Notes: a model not told the origin generated them from the sequence alone. 34,479 nucleotides of DNA from Deltaproteobacteria bacterium (GCA_031273455.1 JAISRZ010000050.1:1-34479), one strand, 5' to 3'; positions 24,117 through 33,688 are shown, counted from the first letter of the stretch. A program made the numbers and translations.

Positions 24117-26657
24117 TTAATCGCTCCCTAGGAAAGGCCGCTCCGAGCTAAAAAGAAAACCCTTGGCCTTCCGGCGGCAGTCATCTTGGGTCAGGGGATC
24201 CGTAGCGGTTAAGTAAGCCACTAAACAAGCCTGGCCAAAAAGTAAGGCCTCTTGGTTGGTTAAAAGATCCCGTAACTTTTGGGCCCCATTGTCTTTAAGA
24301 TCCGCTAAGATCCTTTTAACCAGCTCCTCGTCCCGGGCGTTGGCCAGGATAAACTCCGCGATCTTTTGGGAGTCTTGACCGAGCTTAATGGCTAAAGCCA
24401 TTTTGACCCAAGCGTTGTCCTTGGTTAAACCAGCTACGGGCTCTTGGGCTTGATACTCCGCGATAACTTCCGGCCTCGCCCCAACCGAGGCGGCGATTAA
24501 AGGCAAAACCTCCGTCCGAAAGGAGCCGGTGACTAGGTTCGCGGCCTCGTCCACCCGGCCCAAAGCCAAAAGATGATAGACCTTAGCCTCCCCTAAATCG
24601 CGATCTGGATCAATGGGATCTATCCCCAGCTCCAAGGTGGCCTTTAGACTTAGGTCGGGGGCGTAAACGTTTAGATCCGCGTAGATATCAAAGCCGCCTA
24701 GACCTAAGAAGCTTTCCACCCGGCCAAAGTTATCGTACTCGGCCAAAAGAGCCTTGGGGTTTAAGGTCACCACGTCCTTCCAGACATCGTAAGCCCCTTG
24801 GTAATAACCCGAGTCAAACTCCAAGCGGCCCAAAGCCACGGTTAAATCATTATCGTTTTTTAGTTCCTTTAACTGCTCGGAAATGAAAGGCAGTTTGGTG
24901 TCTTTAGGCAAGCAATAGGCGATGAGCGACCTTTCCGCTTTCCGGCTTTGCTCTAAGGCCATGCGGGAAAAAGTGTCCAAGCACAAGGCCTCCCGGCCCG
25001 ATTGGTCCTCCAAGGAATACAATAGCTTTCTAACTAAAGACGTATCCTGATAAAACTCTAAGCGCTGATAAAAGGCCGCTTTAGCCTCTTTGGGGAACCA
25101 CTGGGCGAACCGTAAATGCCAGAGGTGGGTCCACTCGTCCCAGGTGGCGTTAAAGAGGGCTTGGGCCTTTATGAGCTCAAAAAGGGTCTTATCCTGGCTC
25201 TTGCGGAAAATCTGACTGGGCTTTAAGGCGTTCAGGAGGGTGACCGGGTTCGGCCCGACCACCACGCCTAAACCCAATAAATCCCCGGATTTAGAGACCG
25301 GGGGGAAAAGCTCCCGGGGCTCTTCCCGGATATCGGAAAAAACCGTATACACGTTGGCGTTGACGTAGTAAAGCTTCGGGGCCCCTAAAGGCAACCTCTG
25401 GCTCCTAGTGATATCGGGCTTTTCGCCCACCCGGCCCCTAAGCTCCACCAAAGGGGCGGCCCCGGCCACGTTGTAGACCAAAGTCCGCTCTAAGTCGTCT
25501 TTTTGGGGCGGGATTAAATCGACCTTCTCGATAAAAAAGTGGCCGTCCGCTAGATACGTCTCAATGGCCACTTTGGGGTCGCTTAAGGTCAATAACTTAA
25601 CCGAGCGGGCCCCTAAGACAAAGGGGTTCCCGCCCTCAATCAAAACGTCAATGGCCGCGGACAGCCCATTAACCACTAAGACCCGGCCCGCTTTCGGGGC
25701 GGGGGCCAAGATGGTGAAACGCTTACTGACAACCATAAAAAACAAAGCCAAAACGAGTAAGACCACGGTGATGGCGGTTATGGCCTTTAAGGGCCGTTTG
25801 GCTTTAGGGACTTTTAAATTAATTTCTTTAATTAGCCTAGGGGCGCTCACTGGCTCCGGGGCCTGGCCCACGGTTTTGGCCCCGCTTAACCCTAGGGACA
25901 CCAGCTCTTCAGCCGCTAAGATCTGATCGAGGGTATTAAGCCGCTCCACTTCCAATAGGTCGCTCACCCGAGCCGCCTCTTTGGCCACGGCCCGACCGCG
26001 CTTAAGGTTAACGGTCTTTTCTGGGCTTAAGGAGGGGATTTCCGGTAAGGCCCCGATTAACTCATTTAATTTTTCGTTAAAGCCCCGGCCATAATCGCTG
26101 GACCCATCGCGCTCGGCCCGCTCCCCTAAGGTTTTAAGCTCCAAGATATTGCGGTTTAAAAAACGGCGCCGCCCGTTTAAGCTAACTAAATACTCCTCCC
26201 AGCCTAAACCCAGTTTTTTTCCGGCCTTAACCCCCTCATCCCGGAGTCTTTCCTGACGCAAAAGTAAGCGTTTTTCCAAGGACGAAAGGCTCTTTAATAG
26301 ATCCAGCTTTTCTTGGGATTTAACCGGGTCCAAGGCCTTGGTTCCGCTCAAATCTTTTAAGCGCTCCAAGATATTGGCTCTTTCGGCGATGGCCTCGGCG
26401 ATGTCCGGCGGATAAGGGTCGCTATCGGGATGATAGGAAAACCTTTCCTGGCCAAAACTACGGATCTCGGCTAAGGGCCCCAAAAGATACAACCCCCGGT
26501 ACTTGGGGTTTTGATGTTTCCCCTTAACCACGGCGGGGTCTAAAGGATCGATCCCCAGATCCGGGGCGCTTACCTCCTCGGGGCCATTTAAATCCTTCTC
26601 GTCCAAAGGGGTCTTATGGGCCTCTTCGGGGTTAGGTGGCTTAAATTCACTCGACAT
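24117..26657 (-). CDS. Large single-pass membrane protein, family not recognised
   Basis: 846 residues with no recognised domain. The first 290 residues are charged, with Lys/Glu/Leu-rich stretches around 85-200 that suggest helices or coiled coil. One clear membrane helix lies at 292-310 (AITAITVVLLVLALFFMVV), preceded by Lys/Arg, so the N-terminus should be cytoplasmic and the ~535-residue C-terminal part periplasmic. That part has a beta-like region after the helix and then an all-helical region with repeat-like blocks (ALGRLEFDSGYYQGAYDVWK, YHLLALGRVDEAANLV) resembling TPR/Sel1-type solenoids. GC content and codon use match the housekeeping genes. No Shine-Dalgarno is obvious. It follows pepA by 34 bases, so they are probably cotranscribed. 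Confidence 0.8.
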   Translation of the reverse strand: MSSEFKPPNPEEAHKTPLDEKDLNGPEEVSAPDLGIDPLDPAVVKGKHQNPKYRGLYLLGPLAEIRSFGQERFSYHPDSDPYPPDIAEAIAERANILERLKDLSGTKALDPVKSQEKLDLLKSLSSLEKRLLLRQERLRDEGVKAGKKLGLGWEEYLVSLNGRRRFLNRNILELKTLGERAERDGSSDYGRGFNEKLNELIGALPEIPSLSPEKTVNLKRGRAVAKEAARVSDLLEVERLNTLDQILAAEELVSLGLSGAKTVGQAPEPVSAPRLIKEINLKVPKAKRPLKAITAITVVLLVLALFFMVVSKRFTILAPAPKAGRVLVVNGLSAAIDVLIEGGNPFVLGARSVKLLTLSDPKVAIETYLADGHFFIEKVDLIPPQKDDLERTLVYNVAGAAPLVELRGRVGEKPDITRSQRLPLGAPKLYYVNANVYTVFSDIREEPRELFPPVSKSGDLLGLGVVVGPNPVTLLNALKPSQIFRKSQDKTLFELIKAQALFNATWDEWTHLWHLRFAQWFPKEAKAAFYQRLEFYQDTSLVRKLLYSLEDQSGREALCLDTFSRMALEQSRKAERSLIAYCLPKDTKLPFISEQLKELKNDNDLTVALGRLEFDSGYYQGAYDVWKDVVTLNPKALLAEYDNFGRVESFLGLGGFDIYADLNVYAPDLSLKATLELGIDPIDPDRDLGEAKVYHLLALGRVDEAANLVTGSFRTEVLPLIAASVGARPEVIAEYQAQEPVAGLTKDNAWVKMALAIKLGQDSQKIAEFILANARDEELVKRILADLKDNGAQKLRDLLTNQEALLFGQACLVAYLTATDPLTQDDCRRKAKGFLFSSERPFLGSD

Positions 26658-26691
26658 ATATTATTCTACTTAAAGGTCAAGATCTAAAATA

Positions 26692-28176
26692 TCAAAAGGA
26701 GCACAAAAATTTTAAAATGGTGGTCACCCCAAAGCCGCTCCCGCCTTCGGGCCCACTGGGGCTTTTGCCGTTCTTCCGAGCCGTCCCCGCGATGTCCAAA
26801 TGGGCCCAAGCCACGTTGGGTTTAATAAACCGCCTTAAGAAAAGGGCCGCCATGATGGCCCCGCCGGACCGGGTGGCCGCTTGCTTAAAATCGGCGAGAT
26901 CGCTTTTTAAATCATCCTCGTAGACGTCCAGTAAGGGTAAGGGCCAATAGTTCTCCCCGACCTGTTGCCCAGCCCTAAGTAACCCGCTTTTTAAAAAGTC
27001 GCTGTCCGTAAATAGCCCAGCGCATTTTTCCCCTAGGGCCACTAAGCAAGCCCCGGTTAAAGTCGCGATGTCAATGATGTAATCCGGTTGGTAACGCTGG
27101 GCCAAGGCCAAACCGTCGGCTAAAAGGAGGCGCCCTTCAGCGTCAGTGTTAACGATCTCCACGGTTTGCCCGGAGAGGGTGGTGATAATGTCCCCCGGGC
27201 GATAGGCCGTGTGGCTGGGCATGTTCTCAGCTAAAGGGAGGATCCCGATGACCCGATGGGGGACCTTTAAGGCCGGTAAAGCCTCCATCACGGCTAAAAC
27301 CACGGCGGCCCCGGACATGTCGGTCTTCATTTGGCTCATGCCCTCGGCGGGCTTTAAGCATAAGCCGCCGCTATCAAAGGTGACGCCCTTGCCCACTAAA
27401 ACCACGGTCTTGGAGCTCCGAGCCCCGCCCGGGTACTCCAAGATGACTAAACGCGGGGGTTTGGCGCTTCCTTGGCCCACGGCCATAATCCCGCCAGCCC
27501 TTTCCGCTAAGAGCTGGCCCTCGTCCCAAACGGTCACTTTCAGTTTTTCCCGGTTGGCGATGGTCACGGCCATCTCCGCCAGGGCCGTGGGGTCCAAGTG
27601 GTTGGCCGGCAGATCGGCTAACCGCCGCGCCTGGATCTGAGCCTCAGCGGCCACTTGGGCCCGGCTAATGATGGATTTCGGGCGGGTTAAGGGGGCTAAC
27701 TGCTCAGCGTTCCAGAAGGTTAAGGTTTTTAAAACGCTAGACGGTTGGTCGGTTTGGGTCTTGTAGTTAAAGCGGATTTCCGCGCCTAAGCGCGATCCAA
27801 TAACCGTGAGCTCCAAGGCTTGGGAGGTGGAGAACTTAGGTAAGATGGGCACGGCCACCAAGGCCTCGCGTAAGGCCAGATCGGTTAAAACCTTGGCCGC
27901 CGTGGCCCCGGCCTCGATTAAATGGACCGGGGCCAGTTTGTCATAAGACCCTAAGCCCACCAAAATGAGCCAGTTTTCTCGCTCGGGAAAGTAGAGAGGC
28001 AGAGTTTCTAAATAGTTTCCCTTAAAGGAGCCCATGGCCAAAAGGAGTTGCACGGTTAGACGAAAGGAGGCCAATTCCGGACGATCCTTCAGGCTCGCGG
28101 GCCCTTGGGTCAGAAAGAGGACGGTCGCCGGCCGCACTGGGCCATTAATAAGCTCAGAATTGTATTTAAAAATCAT
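26692..28176 (-). CDS. pepA: Leucyl aminopeptidase (M17 family)
   Basis: Cytoplasmic two-metal aminopeptidase that removes N-terminal residues, preferentially Leu, from peptides. The C-terminal catalytic domain is complete: VGKGVTFDSGG (K263, D268), catalytic K275 in GLCLKP, MKTDMSGAA (D286) and the M17 signature NTDAEGRL (D345, E347, R349). These are offset by seven from the E. coli PepA residues, so all ligands are retained. The N-terminal domain (about 1-165) is the variable M17 macro-like region. AGAGG precedes the ATG at 28176. It lies 72 bases after the kinase gene and 34 before the 846-residue gene, all on one strand. Confidence 0.96.
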   Translation of the reverse strand: MIFKYNSELINGPVRPATVLFLTQGPASLKDRPELASFRLTVQLLLAMGSFKGNYLETLPLYFPERENWLILVGLGSYDKLAPVHLIEAGATAAKVLTDLALREALVAVPILPKFSTSQALELTVIGSRLGAEIRFNYKTQTDQPSSVLKTLTFWNAEQLAPLTRPKSIISRAQVAAEAQIQARRLADLPANHLDPTALAEMAVTIANREKLKVTVWDEGQLLAERAGGIMAVGQGSAKPPRLVILEYPGGARSSKTVVLVGKGVTFDSGGLCLKPAEGMSQMKTDMSGAAVVLAVMEALPALKVPHRVIGILPLAENMPSHTAYRPGDIITTLSGQTVEIVNTDAEGRLLLADGLALAQRYQPDYIIDIATLTGACLVALGEKCAGLFTDSDFLKSGLLRAGQQVGENYWPLPLLDVYEDDLKSDLADFKQAATRSGGAIMAALFLRRFIKPNVAWAHLDIAGTARKNGKSPSGPEGGSGFGVTTILKFLCSF

Positions 28177-28248
28177 GGATCCTCTCTAAAAAGAAGTTAT
28201 TGAGCGCCTTATAGCTTAATTAAGCCTTAAGCGCCCCAGCCTCGCCGC

Positions 28249-29205
28249 TTAGGCCAAGCAGTTAATGGTTTCTTTAAAGGTCCGAAAATGGCGGGCCAAG
28301 ACCTCGCCCGGTCGAAAATAGTGGCTCTGCGGCCCCGCCGCCTCCACGCAAAAAGAGGCCACCGTGGAACCTAAGCGACAAGCGGTGATAATGGCCTCGT
28401 TATGGGCCAAAGCCTTTAAGATCCCGGCCCGGTAAGCGTCGCCCGCCCCAGTGGGGTTAACCAGCTCCTCAATGGGCCCGGGCATAATGTGCTGGGACCC
28501 TTTGGGGGTGGTCAAGCGACTCCCCTCGCCGCCTAAGGTGGTGACGATGGTGGTGGTGTATTGGAAAAGCTCCTCGACCTTTAGCTTCGTCCGCTCTAAA
28601 AATAGATCCAGCTCGTACTCGTTGGTGATGAGCATTAAAGACCCATCCAGCATGTCCAAAAGCTCCGGGCCCGTAAAGGCCGGAACTTGTTGGCCCGGAT
28701 CGAAGATAAACCGCACCCCCAAGTCCCGGTAGAGCCGACAGAGGTTTTTCATGTCCGCTAAACCACCCGGGGCCACGATGGCGAGGTGCTGGTCATAAGG
28801 CTGCGGTAAACTCGCGGGCTCAAAGGAAGTCTCTTGGCTCATGGCCCCGGAGTTAAAAAAGGTTAATTGGTTACTAGCCGCGTCCGTGCAAATATAAGCC
28901 CCGGCCGTGGGTTTAGTGGCTAAAGCCACGTAAGTGGTGTCTAAACCAAACTCCTTTAACCGCGACAAATAAACTTGCCCCTCGGGATCTTGGCCCACCG
29001 CCGATATAACCAAAGGCGACTCCCCCAACAAATGGAGGTTGTAAACGATGTTCCCGGCGGTGCCGCCGGGGGCCGTTTCCACCTGATCCACTAAAAAGCA
29101 CAAGTTAATGTAATCGATCTTGTCAGTGAGAATATGGTCCTTAAACTCTCCGCCAAAACTGGAAAAACGGTCATAGGCTAAAGAGCCGGAACAGATAATG
29201 GCCAT
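28249..29205 (-). CDS. adoK: PfkB-family kinase, probably adenosine kinase
   Basis: Ribokinase-fold sugar/nucleoside kinase of 318 residues. The nucleoside-side motif GGTAGN is at 47-52 and the ATP/anion-hole signature NPTGAGDAYRAG at 250-261, with D256 as catalytic base. The N-terminus (CSGSLAYDRFSSFGGEF, INLCFLVD) and the FFNSGAMSQ segment resemble the actinobacterial-type adenosine kinase rather than ribokinase, so phosphorylation of adenosine to AMP is the best call. GAGG lies 11 bases before the ATG. It is upstream of pepA and downstream of the adenylate cyclase gene on the same strand; a role in purine salvage fits, but other nucleosides cannot be excluded. Confidence 0.83.
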   Translation of the reverse strand: MAIICSGSLAYDRFSSFGGEFKDHILTDKIDYINLCFLVDQVETAPGGTAGNIVYNLHLLGESPLVISAVGQDPEGQVYLSRLKEFGLDTTYVALATKPTAGAYICTDAASNQLTFFNSGAMSQETSFEPASLPQPYDQHLAIVAPGGLADMKNLCRLYRDLGVRFIFDPGQQVPAFTGPELLDMLDGSLMLITNEYELDLFLERTKLKVEELFQYTTTIVTTLGGEGSRLTTPKGSQHIMPGPIEELVNPTGAGDAYRAGILKALAHNEAIITACRLGSTVASFCVEAAGPQSHYFRPGEVLARHFRTFKETINCLA

Positions 29206-29382
29206 ACCAAAAATTTCCTCATTTAAAATGTTTTATAATTAAAGATCATTAACCAAAAGAAGGTCGCTCTTTTGATTAGCCTATTAATAATGGCCGTAAG
29301 CCACCCTAGTTATGTTTTATTCTCACGGTTTATCTTAACGATTTTATCTTCACGATTTTAACTTAAAGGGCTTTCCTAGACA

Positions 29383-31425
29383 CTAAAGGTCAATTAAACT
29401 TTTAGTGAAGCTTTGGCCTTGGGACTGGGACTTGGAGCGAAAACGGACGTTAATGGCCCCCATTAAATTAGTGAAAACCCGGGACATCAAAGGTTGGGGC
29501 CCGGGTAAAAAGACCAAGGGCTCCGATGAGGAGATCCCGCAGGACTCATGGAGAAGCTCGCTTAATAAAAAGAGTTTGTCCGCCTCCACCGTGAGCGAGC
29601 TGACGTCCTTATGCTGATGGCGCGTCTCCCCCCAACCGGTCCGGTAGATAACGTCCAGGGAGCGAATGATCCGCCCCTCCACTGGCTCCTCAAAGTTAAA
29701 GGTCAAAAGAACCGGGCCTTGGGCCTGGGCCTGCCAGATGGTCTGGGGGTTTAAGGTGTGAAACTTAATGGGCGGAAACAATTCCGCTAGTTTTTCCAAG
29801 TACTCGTTTAAGCGCTCTAAAGAAAGAAAATCCGTGTCCAGGGCGGACAACCGAACTTTGGTCTCCGGCCCATAAAGCTGGTTACTGACTAGCCAAGCCG
29901 CGGCTTTAGCGGCTCTGGCGGTCTGGTAAATGGCATCGCTTGGCACAATGTCGCCCTCGTCCTCCAGCTCCTCGGGCCAGGCGTAGACCGTCCAACCGCT
30001 CGTTTCCCTTCGGAACAAAAACCGCTTGGAAAGGTTCTCCCTTAAGATGTGGGAGGGCAGAAGCTCCACCGTGACCTCGGCCCCGCCCAAACGGCCCAAC
30101 ATCCGGGCGGCCATGGGGGCTAAAACCTCGTTCTGGGCGTCCACTTGCCCGGGAAAGTTGGTCATAAGGTGGTTAGCGATGATCATGTAGCAACTAAAAA
30201 GGAGCTTAATAAGCTCCTGGGCCTCAGCCGATTTTTCGGCGTTGGTCCAGTTGTCGTAATCGCGTAACCGCTCCAGTTTGCCGGGGGGCCAAGCCCACTC
30301 CTCGCGCCAGCGATTTAAGGCCCGAGTTTTGGGGTTGGTCGGGCCTTGGTTCCGGGCGTCCAAGTGGTCCGAGGACCGGCCCAAGACCTTTAAGACCGCC
30401 GCTTCCCGGGCCAGATCCAATAGCTTCGGCGACAAGCGCCGCGAGACAAAGTCAATGACCCGATCCACGGTCACCGTGTAGGGATCCACTGGCAATTCCT
30501 CGTTTTTAGCCGAAAAAACTTTGTCCCGGACGATTTCGCAAAGGAGAGGGCTCTGAAACTCCGTTTCCACGGCCTCCATGATGGGCATGATCTTTAATAA
30601 GCCCTTAAAAGGATCGTGCTCGGATTTACAAGTTAACCACATGGCCGAGGCCAGGTACTCCTGGGGCCGGGGTTTAGCCGGAAAGCCCAAGTCCACAAAG
30701 AAAGGCGGCTCTTTCTCCCAGGCCAAAGGGGCTAAGATTTTAGCCGTTTCCTTATACTCCTCCGGGGTTTTCTCCGGGGGCCAAACGCACCACAGGGGGT
30801 GACGGCCAGCCACGTGCAAAATGGTCCGAAAGAGCTCCTCAATAAGAAGCATGGGGGCCACTTCCCCATCCCGCTCCTCGCTCAGAGAGTTTAAGCGGCC
30901 TTGGCCTAAAACGGCCAAATCAATGGGGTAAAAATTGGCCTCAGTGTGGTTCTCCTCCATGGCCCAGCGGGTGATGGCCGCCAGTTTCTCCCGAAAGAGC
31001 CTTAAACCATTTTCAGTGAACCGGTCCGGGTTGTAACAGACCCAGTAATCCAGATCCGAACGGGAGGTGTGGCCCACCGACCCAGAGGAGCCAATCAAAA
31101 CCAAGCACTCCACGGCCAGAAAATCCGGCTTCCGGTCCAAGTAGGGGTCGGAAAAAGGCCGAGGGTCAGGAAAGGGGTTGTTTTTTAGCCAAACGTCATA
31201 GAAGACCAGGCCATGGGGGGTCTGGGGATCGCTTAGGTACCCGGGCAGATCCGGGTGGTTATGGTGCAAAAGAGCTGGGGCGAGGTCAAAAGTCCGCTTA
31301 AACCCTGGGGTGGCCAGGGTTCTTAAGTCTCTTATCCTAGCCTCGTTGTTCCGAAGGAGGTAAGAAAGACGCGATTTTAGGGCCGCTTCTAAGCTAGCCA
31401 TTGGGGGCGGGATTAGCTCATCCAT
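29383..31425 (-). CDS. cyaA: Class I adenylate cyclase (CyaA-type catalytic domain)
   Basis: Makes cyclic AMP from ATP. The catalytic nucleotidyltransferase-like domain occupies the first half. Using the ATG at 31425, the GSSGSVG motif is at about 112-118 and SDLDYWVC carries the two metal-binding aspartates (D124, D126), matching the GSxGSV..SDLDxWVC pattern of enterobacterial CyaA. HHNHPDLPGYL upstream also fits. A TTG at 31461 would add 12 residues; neither start has a clear ribosome binding site. At 680-692 residues it is shorter than the ~850-residue enterobacterial enzyme, so the C-terminal regulatory region is shortened or different. It is transcribed divergently from flagellin and 177 bases upstream of adoK. 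Confidence 0.88.
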   Translation of the reverse strand: MDELIPPPMASLEAALKSRLSYLLRNNEARIRDLRTLATPGFKRTFDLAPALLHHNHPDLPGYLSDPQTPHGLVFYDVWLKNNPFPDPRPFSDPYLDRKPDFLAVECLVLIGSSGSVGHTSRSDLDYWVCYNPDRFTENGLRLFREKLAAITRWAMEENHTEANFYPIDLAVLGQGRLNSLSEERDGEVAPMLLIEELFRTILHVAGRHPLWCVWPPEKTPEEYKETAKILAPLAWEKEPPFFVDLGFPAKPRPQEYLASAMWLTCKSEHDPFKGLLKIMPIMEAVETEFQSPLLCEIVRDKVFSAKNEELPVDPYTVTVDRVIDFVSRRLSPKLLDLAREAAVLKVLGRSSDHLDARNQGPTNPKTRALNRWREEWAWPPGKLERLRDYDNWTNAEKSAEAQELIKLLFSCYMIIANHLMTNFPGQVDAQNEVLAPMAARMLGRLGGAEVTVELLPSHILRENLSKRFLFRRETSGWTVYAWPEELEDEGDIVPSDAIYQTARAAKAAAWLVSNQLYGPETKVRLSALDTDFLSLERLNEYLEKLAELFPPIKFHTLNPQTIWQAQAQGPVLLTFNFEEPVEGRIIRSLDVIYRTGWGETRHQHKDVSSLTVEADKLFLLSELLHESCGISSSEPLVFLPGPQPLMSRVFTNLMGAINVRFRSKSQSQGQSFTKSLIDL

Positions 31426-31788
31426 GTGTTCTAGAATAAAGTTTAAAAATGGTTTGGTCAATGGTTAAAAGGCGTAATCGCGCCGATTTATGACCAAAAT
31501 TAGGGCCTGACCTTTTTTCCCGGTTTTAAGGAAAGAACGCTAGCTTGGTTTTTCGCGTGGTTAAAAGGAAATAGGCTGATTATTAAACAAAAACAGTTTA
31601 TTGTATCTAATTATATTTGGGAAAATCATTATAATCGCTACTTAAATCTTATCATATTATTTTACTTTAAGCAAATTCCTAAAAACCTAAGTTCAAGCTC
31701 GGGCCAGCCCAAAGGTTAACTTCGGCCAGAGCGGTAGGTCTAAGAAAAGAGAAACCCGAAAAAAAAGAAAAAAAACTTCAGATTTGGC

Positions 31789-31816
31789 TAAAGTTCCCCG
31801 CCAGGTTTTCCGATAA
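31789..31816 (+). promoter_or_regulatory. Sigma-28 (FliA)-type promoter of flagellin
   Basis: TAAAGTTC (31789-31796) and TCCGATAA (31809-31816) match seven of eight bases each of the sigma-28 consensus TAAAGTTT and GCCGATAA, with a 12-base spacer in place of 11. Transcription would start near 31823, giving a leader of about 100 bases before the flagellin ATG. Confidence 0.75.
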
Positions 31817-31836
31817 GACAAGTGATAAAGGAATCG

Positions 31837-31869
31837 AGGTCAAGCTAACAAAGTAAATGAGCTTGACCT
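31837..31869 (+). promoter_or_regulatory. Perfect 10-bp inverted repeat in the flagellin 5'-UTR
   Basis: AGGTCAAGCT (31837-31846) and AGCTTGACCT (31860-31869) are exact inverse complements with a 13-base A-rich loop. It lies just downstream of the predicted transcription start, so it could stabilise the leader RNA or be bound by a protein as DNA or RNA. Confidence 0.55.
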
Positions 31870-31922
31870 AACCCTTTGGCCCAAAATGGATTGACGGCCA
31901 CGCTTGTCCGGGAGGGAACCCT

Positions 31923-33662
31923 ATGTCTTTAATCATTAACCACAATATTAACGCCATGAAGGCCGCTCACAACCTAGGGACCCTGTATAATCGCCTAGGG
32001 AAAAGCGTGGAGCGGTTGTCCTCAGGCCTTCGGATCAATAACGCCGCTGACGACGCCGCTGGATTGGCCGTCCGAGAACTCATGCGGGCCGACATCGCGG
32101 CCATTGAGCAGGGCGTGAGAAACGCGGCCGACGCTTTAAGTATGGTCCAAACGGCGGATGGGGCTTTAGGGGTCATCGACAACCTACTCTGCTCCATGAG
32201 ATCCTTAGCCGAGCAGGCCACTAACGCGACCTATTCCACCTCCTTTCGGGAGATGATCAATTCCGAGTACCAGGCCATGGCCGCGGAAATCGACCGGATC
32301 GCTAACACCACCTCCTTTAACGGGATCAAGCTTTTAGACGGCTCGCTAAGCTCCTTAAACCTAGGTCGCGGGCTTTTAGTCCACTTTGGCATCCAAAACT
32401 CTTACCTGAACGACTACTATTACATTAAAGCCGATGACGTTAGGGCCACTTCGTCCACGGGTTTAAGGATAGGCGGCGATGGTCAAACCGACATCTGGAG
32501 CACTGGAGCTTATAACGGTCTACCCTATAGCGAGACTATAGGGTGTTGCGGGGGCGGCTTTTCCGGTTTAGACGAGACCCTTCAGTCAACGAGCGCCCAG
32601 GCTTTTATGTATGGCTACAACTGGGATAACACCGCCGCCAACGACACCAAGCTTTTAAGCGCCCACTACGTCGCTGGTCGCTATAACGCCGGCTCCGGGG
32701 CCACCTTGGAGGAGATCGCCTCCCTGGTCAACAAAGGGACGCAAAGCCGGGTGGTCGTGAACATTTCGGGCTCCATGACCAACAATAGCGCGAACTACAC
32801 CATGGTTTGCCTCGGCGATGACGAGGCCTATTATTTCGCCAGCGCCGACTCGGGCGTAAACGCCGCTAAATCCGCCGCGGGTAGCGCTAGCGTGGTTAAG
32901 TCGGTGGACGCGGCCACCGCCTCAGCTTTGGGCGAAGCCATTAACCTTAGCTCCAAAAATTTCTGGGCCATGGTCGAGGGGAGTAGTGTCTATATTTTCG
33001 CTAAAGACCCAGGTAACCATAATGACTGGAAAGCCCAAGAAAAAGGCACCTCAGCCAAAAACCTTTCGGCTCTAACTTTCACCAATGTCTTAACTGGGGT
33101 CACTGACTCGGCCATAGCCTCCTTCTCTTTAGGCGGGCAAAAATGGGCCGCGATGGAGTTATCCGAGACCGGCCATGGGAATGTGGCCGTGGCCTTGGTG
33201 GGCCATGACATTGGGGATGGGAAAGATATCCGGATCTTAGACGGCTCGGACACAACGGTTATATCCGCCGTGGAAGGCGTGACAGCCAGCTGGGTCATTA
33301 CCCGTTTAAGCCGGTCTAATTTCACCGAACTCCAGGACGCCGCCGATGGGGATTGGGACGGCTCGCACATCCGGACTCAGGAAGCTGGCCAAAAGGCTTT
33401 TGAGGCGGTTAATGAGGCCATTATCAGTAAAGACGAGATCCGGGCCAAGTTCGGGACCATGGCCCAGCGCTTGGAGGCCACCATTGAGACCATGTCCATC
33501 CAAGCCCTCAACACCCAAGCCGCGGAAAGTCGCATCTCTGACGTGGACGTGGCCGCGGAAATGACCGAGTACACCAAAAACAATGTTTTAGTCCAGGCCG
33601 CGACAGCCATGCTGGCCCAGGCCAATAGTCTCTCCAACTTGGCTTTAACTTTGTTAATGTGA
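31923..33662 (+). CDS. fliC: Flagellin
   Basis: Subunit of the flagellar filament, exported by the flagellar type III apparatus. Conserved N-terminal D0/D1 region at 1-about 145 (SLIINHNINAMKAAHNL, RLSSGLRINNAADDAAGLAV, MVQTADGALGVID, TSFNGIKLLDG) and C-terminal D1/D0 region at about 485-579 ending in QANSLSNLALTLLM. The central 340 residues are variable and surface-exposed. Total length, 579 residues, is long for a flagellin. It has four cysteines (C90, C208, C209, C296), unusual since flagellins are mostly cysteine-free. GGAGGG lies six bases before the ATG. It has a sigma-28-type promoter upstream and a strong terminator downstream, so it is monocistronic. No other flagellar gene is in the window. 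Confidence 0.97.
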   Translation: MSLIINHNINAMKAAHNLGTLYNRLGKSVERLSSGLRINNAADDAAGLAVRELMRADIAAIEQGVRNAADALSMVQTADGALGVIDNLLCSMRSLAEQATNATYSTSFREMINSEYQAMAAEIDRIANTTSFNGIKLLDGSLSSLNLGRGLLVHFGIQNSYLNDYYYIKADDVRATSSTGLRIGGDGQTDIWSTGAYNGLPYSETIGCCGGGFSGLDETLQSTSAQAFMYGYNWDNTAANDTKLLSAHYVAGRYNAGSGATLEEIASLVNKGTQSRVVVNISGSMTNNSANYTMVCLGDDEAYYFASADSGVNAAKSAAGSASVVKSVDAATASALGEAINLSSKNFWAMVEGSSVYIFAKDPGNHNDWKAQEKGTSAKNLSALTFTNVLTGVTDSAIASFSLGGQKWAAMELSETGHGNVAVALVGHDIGDGKDIRILDGSDTTVISAVEGVTASWVITRLSRSNFTELQDAADGDWDGSHIRTQEAGQKAFEAVNEAIISKDEIRAKFGTMAQRLEATIETMSIQALNTQAAESRISDVDVAAEMTEYTKNNVLVQAATAMLAQANSLSNLALTLLM

Positions 33663-33688
33663 CGTTTTAGCCGCGCGGACTATCTAAA

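Larger units (their letters stand above)
31462..31922. other. Divergent region between cyaA and flagellin
   Basis: About 460 bases without a gene. It contains an A-rich tract at about 31745-31776, the sigma-28-like flagellin promoter, and the 5'-UTR inverted repeat, the last two listed separately. Promoter signals for cyaA on the minus strand could not be identified. Confidence 0.5.
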
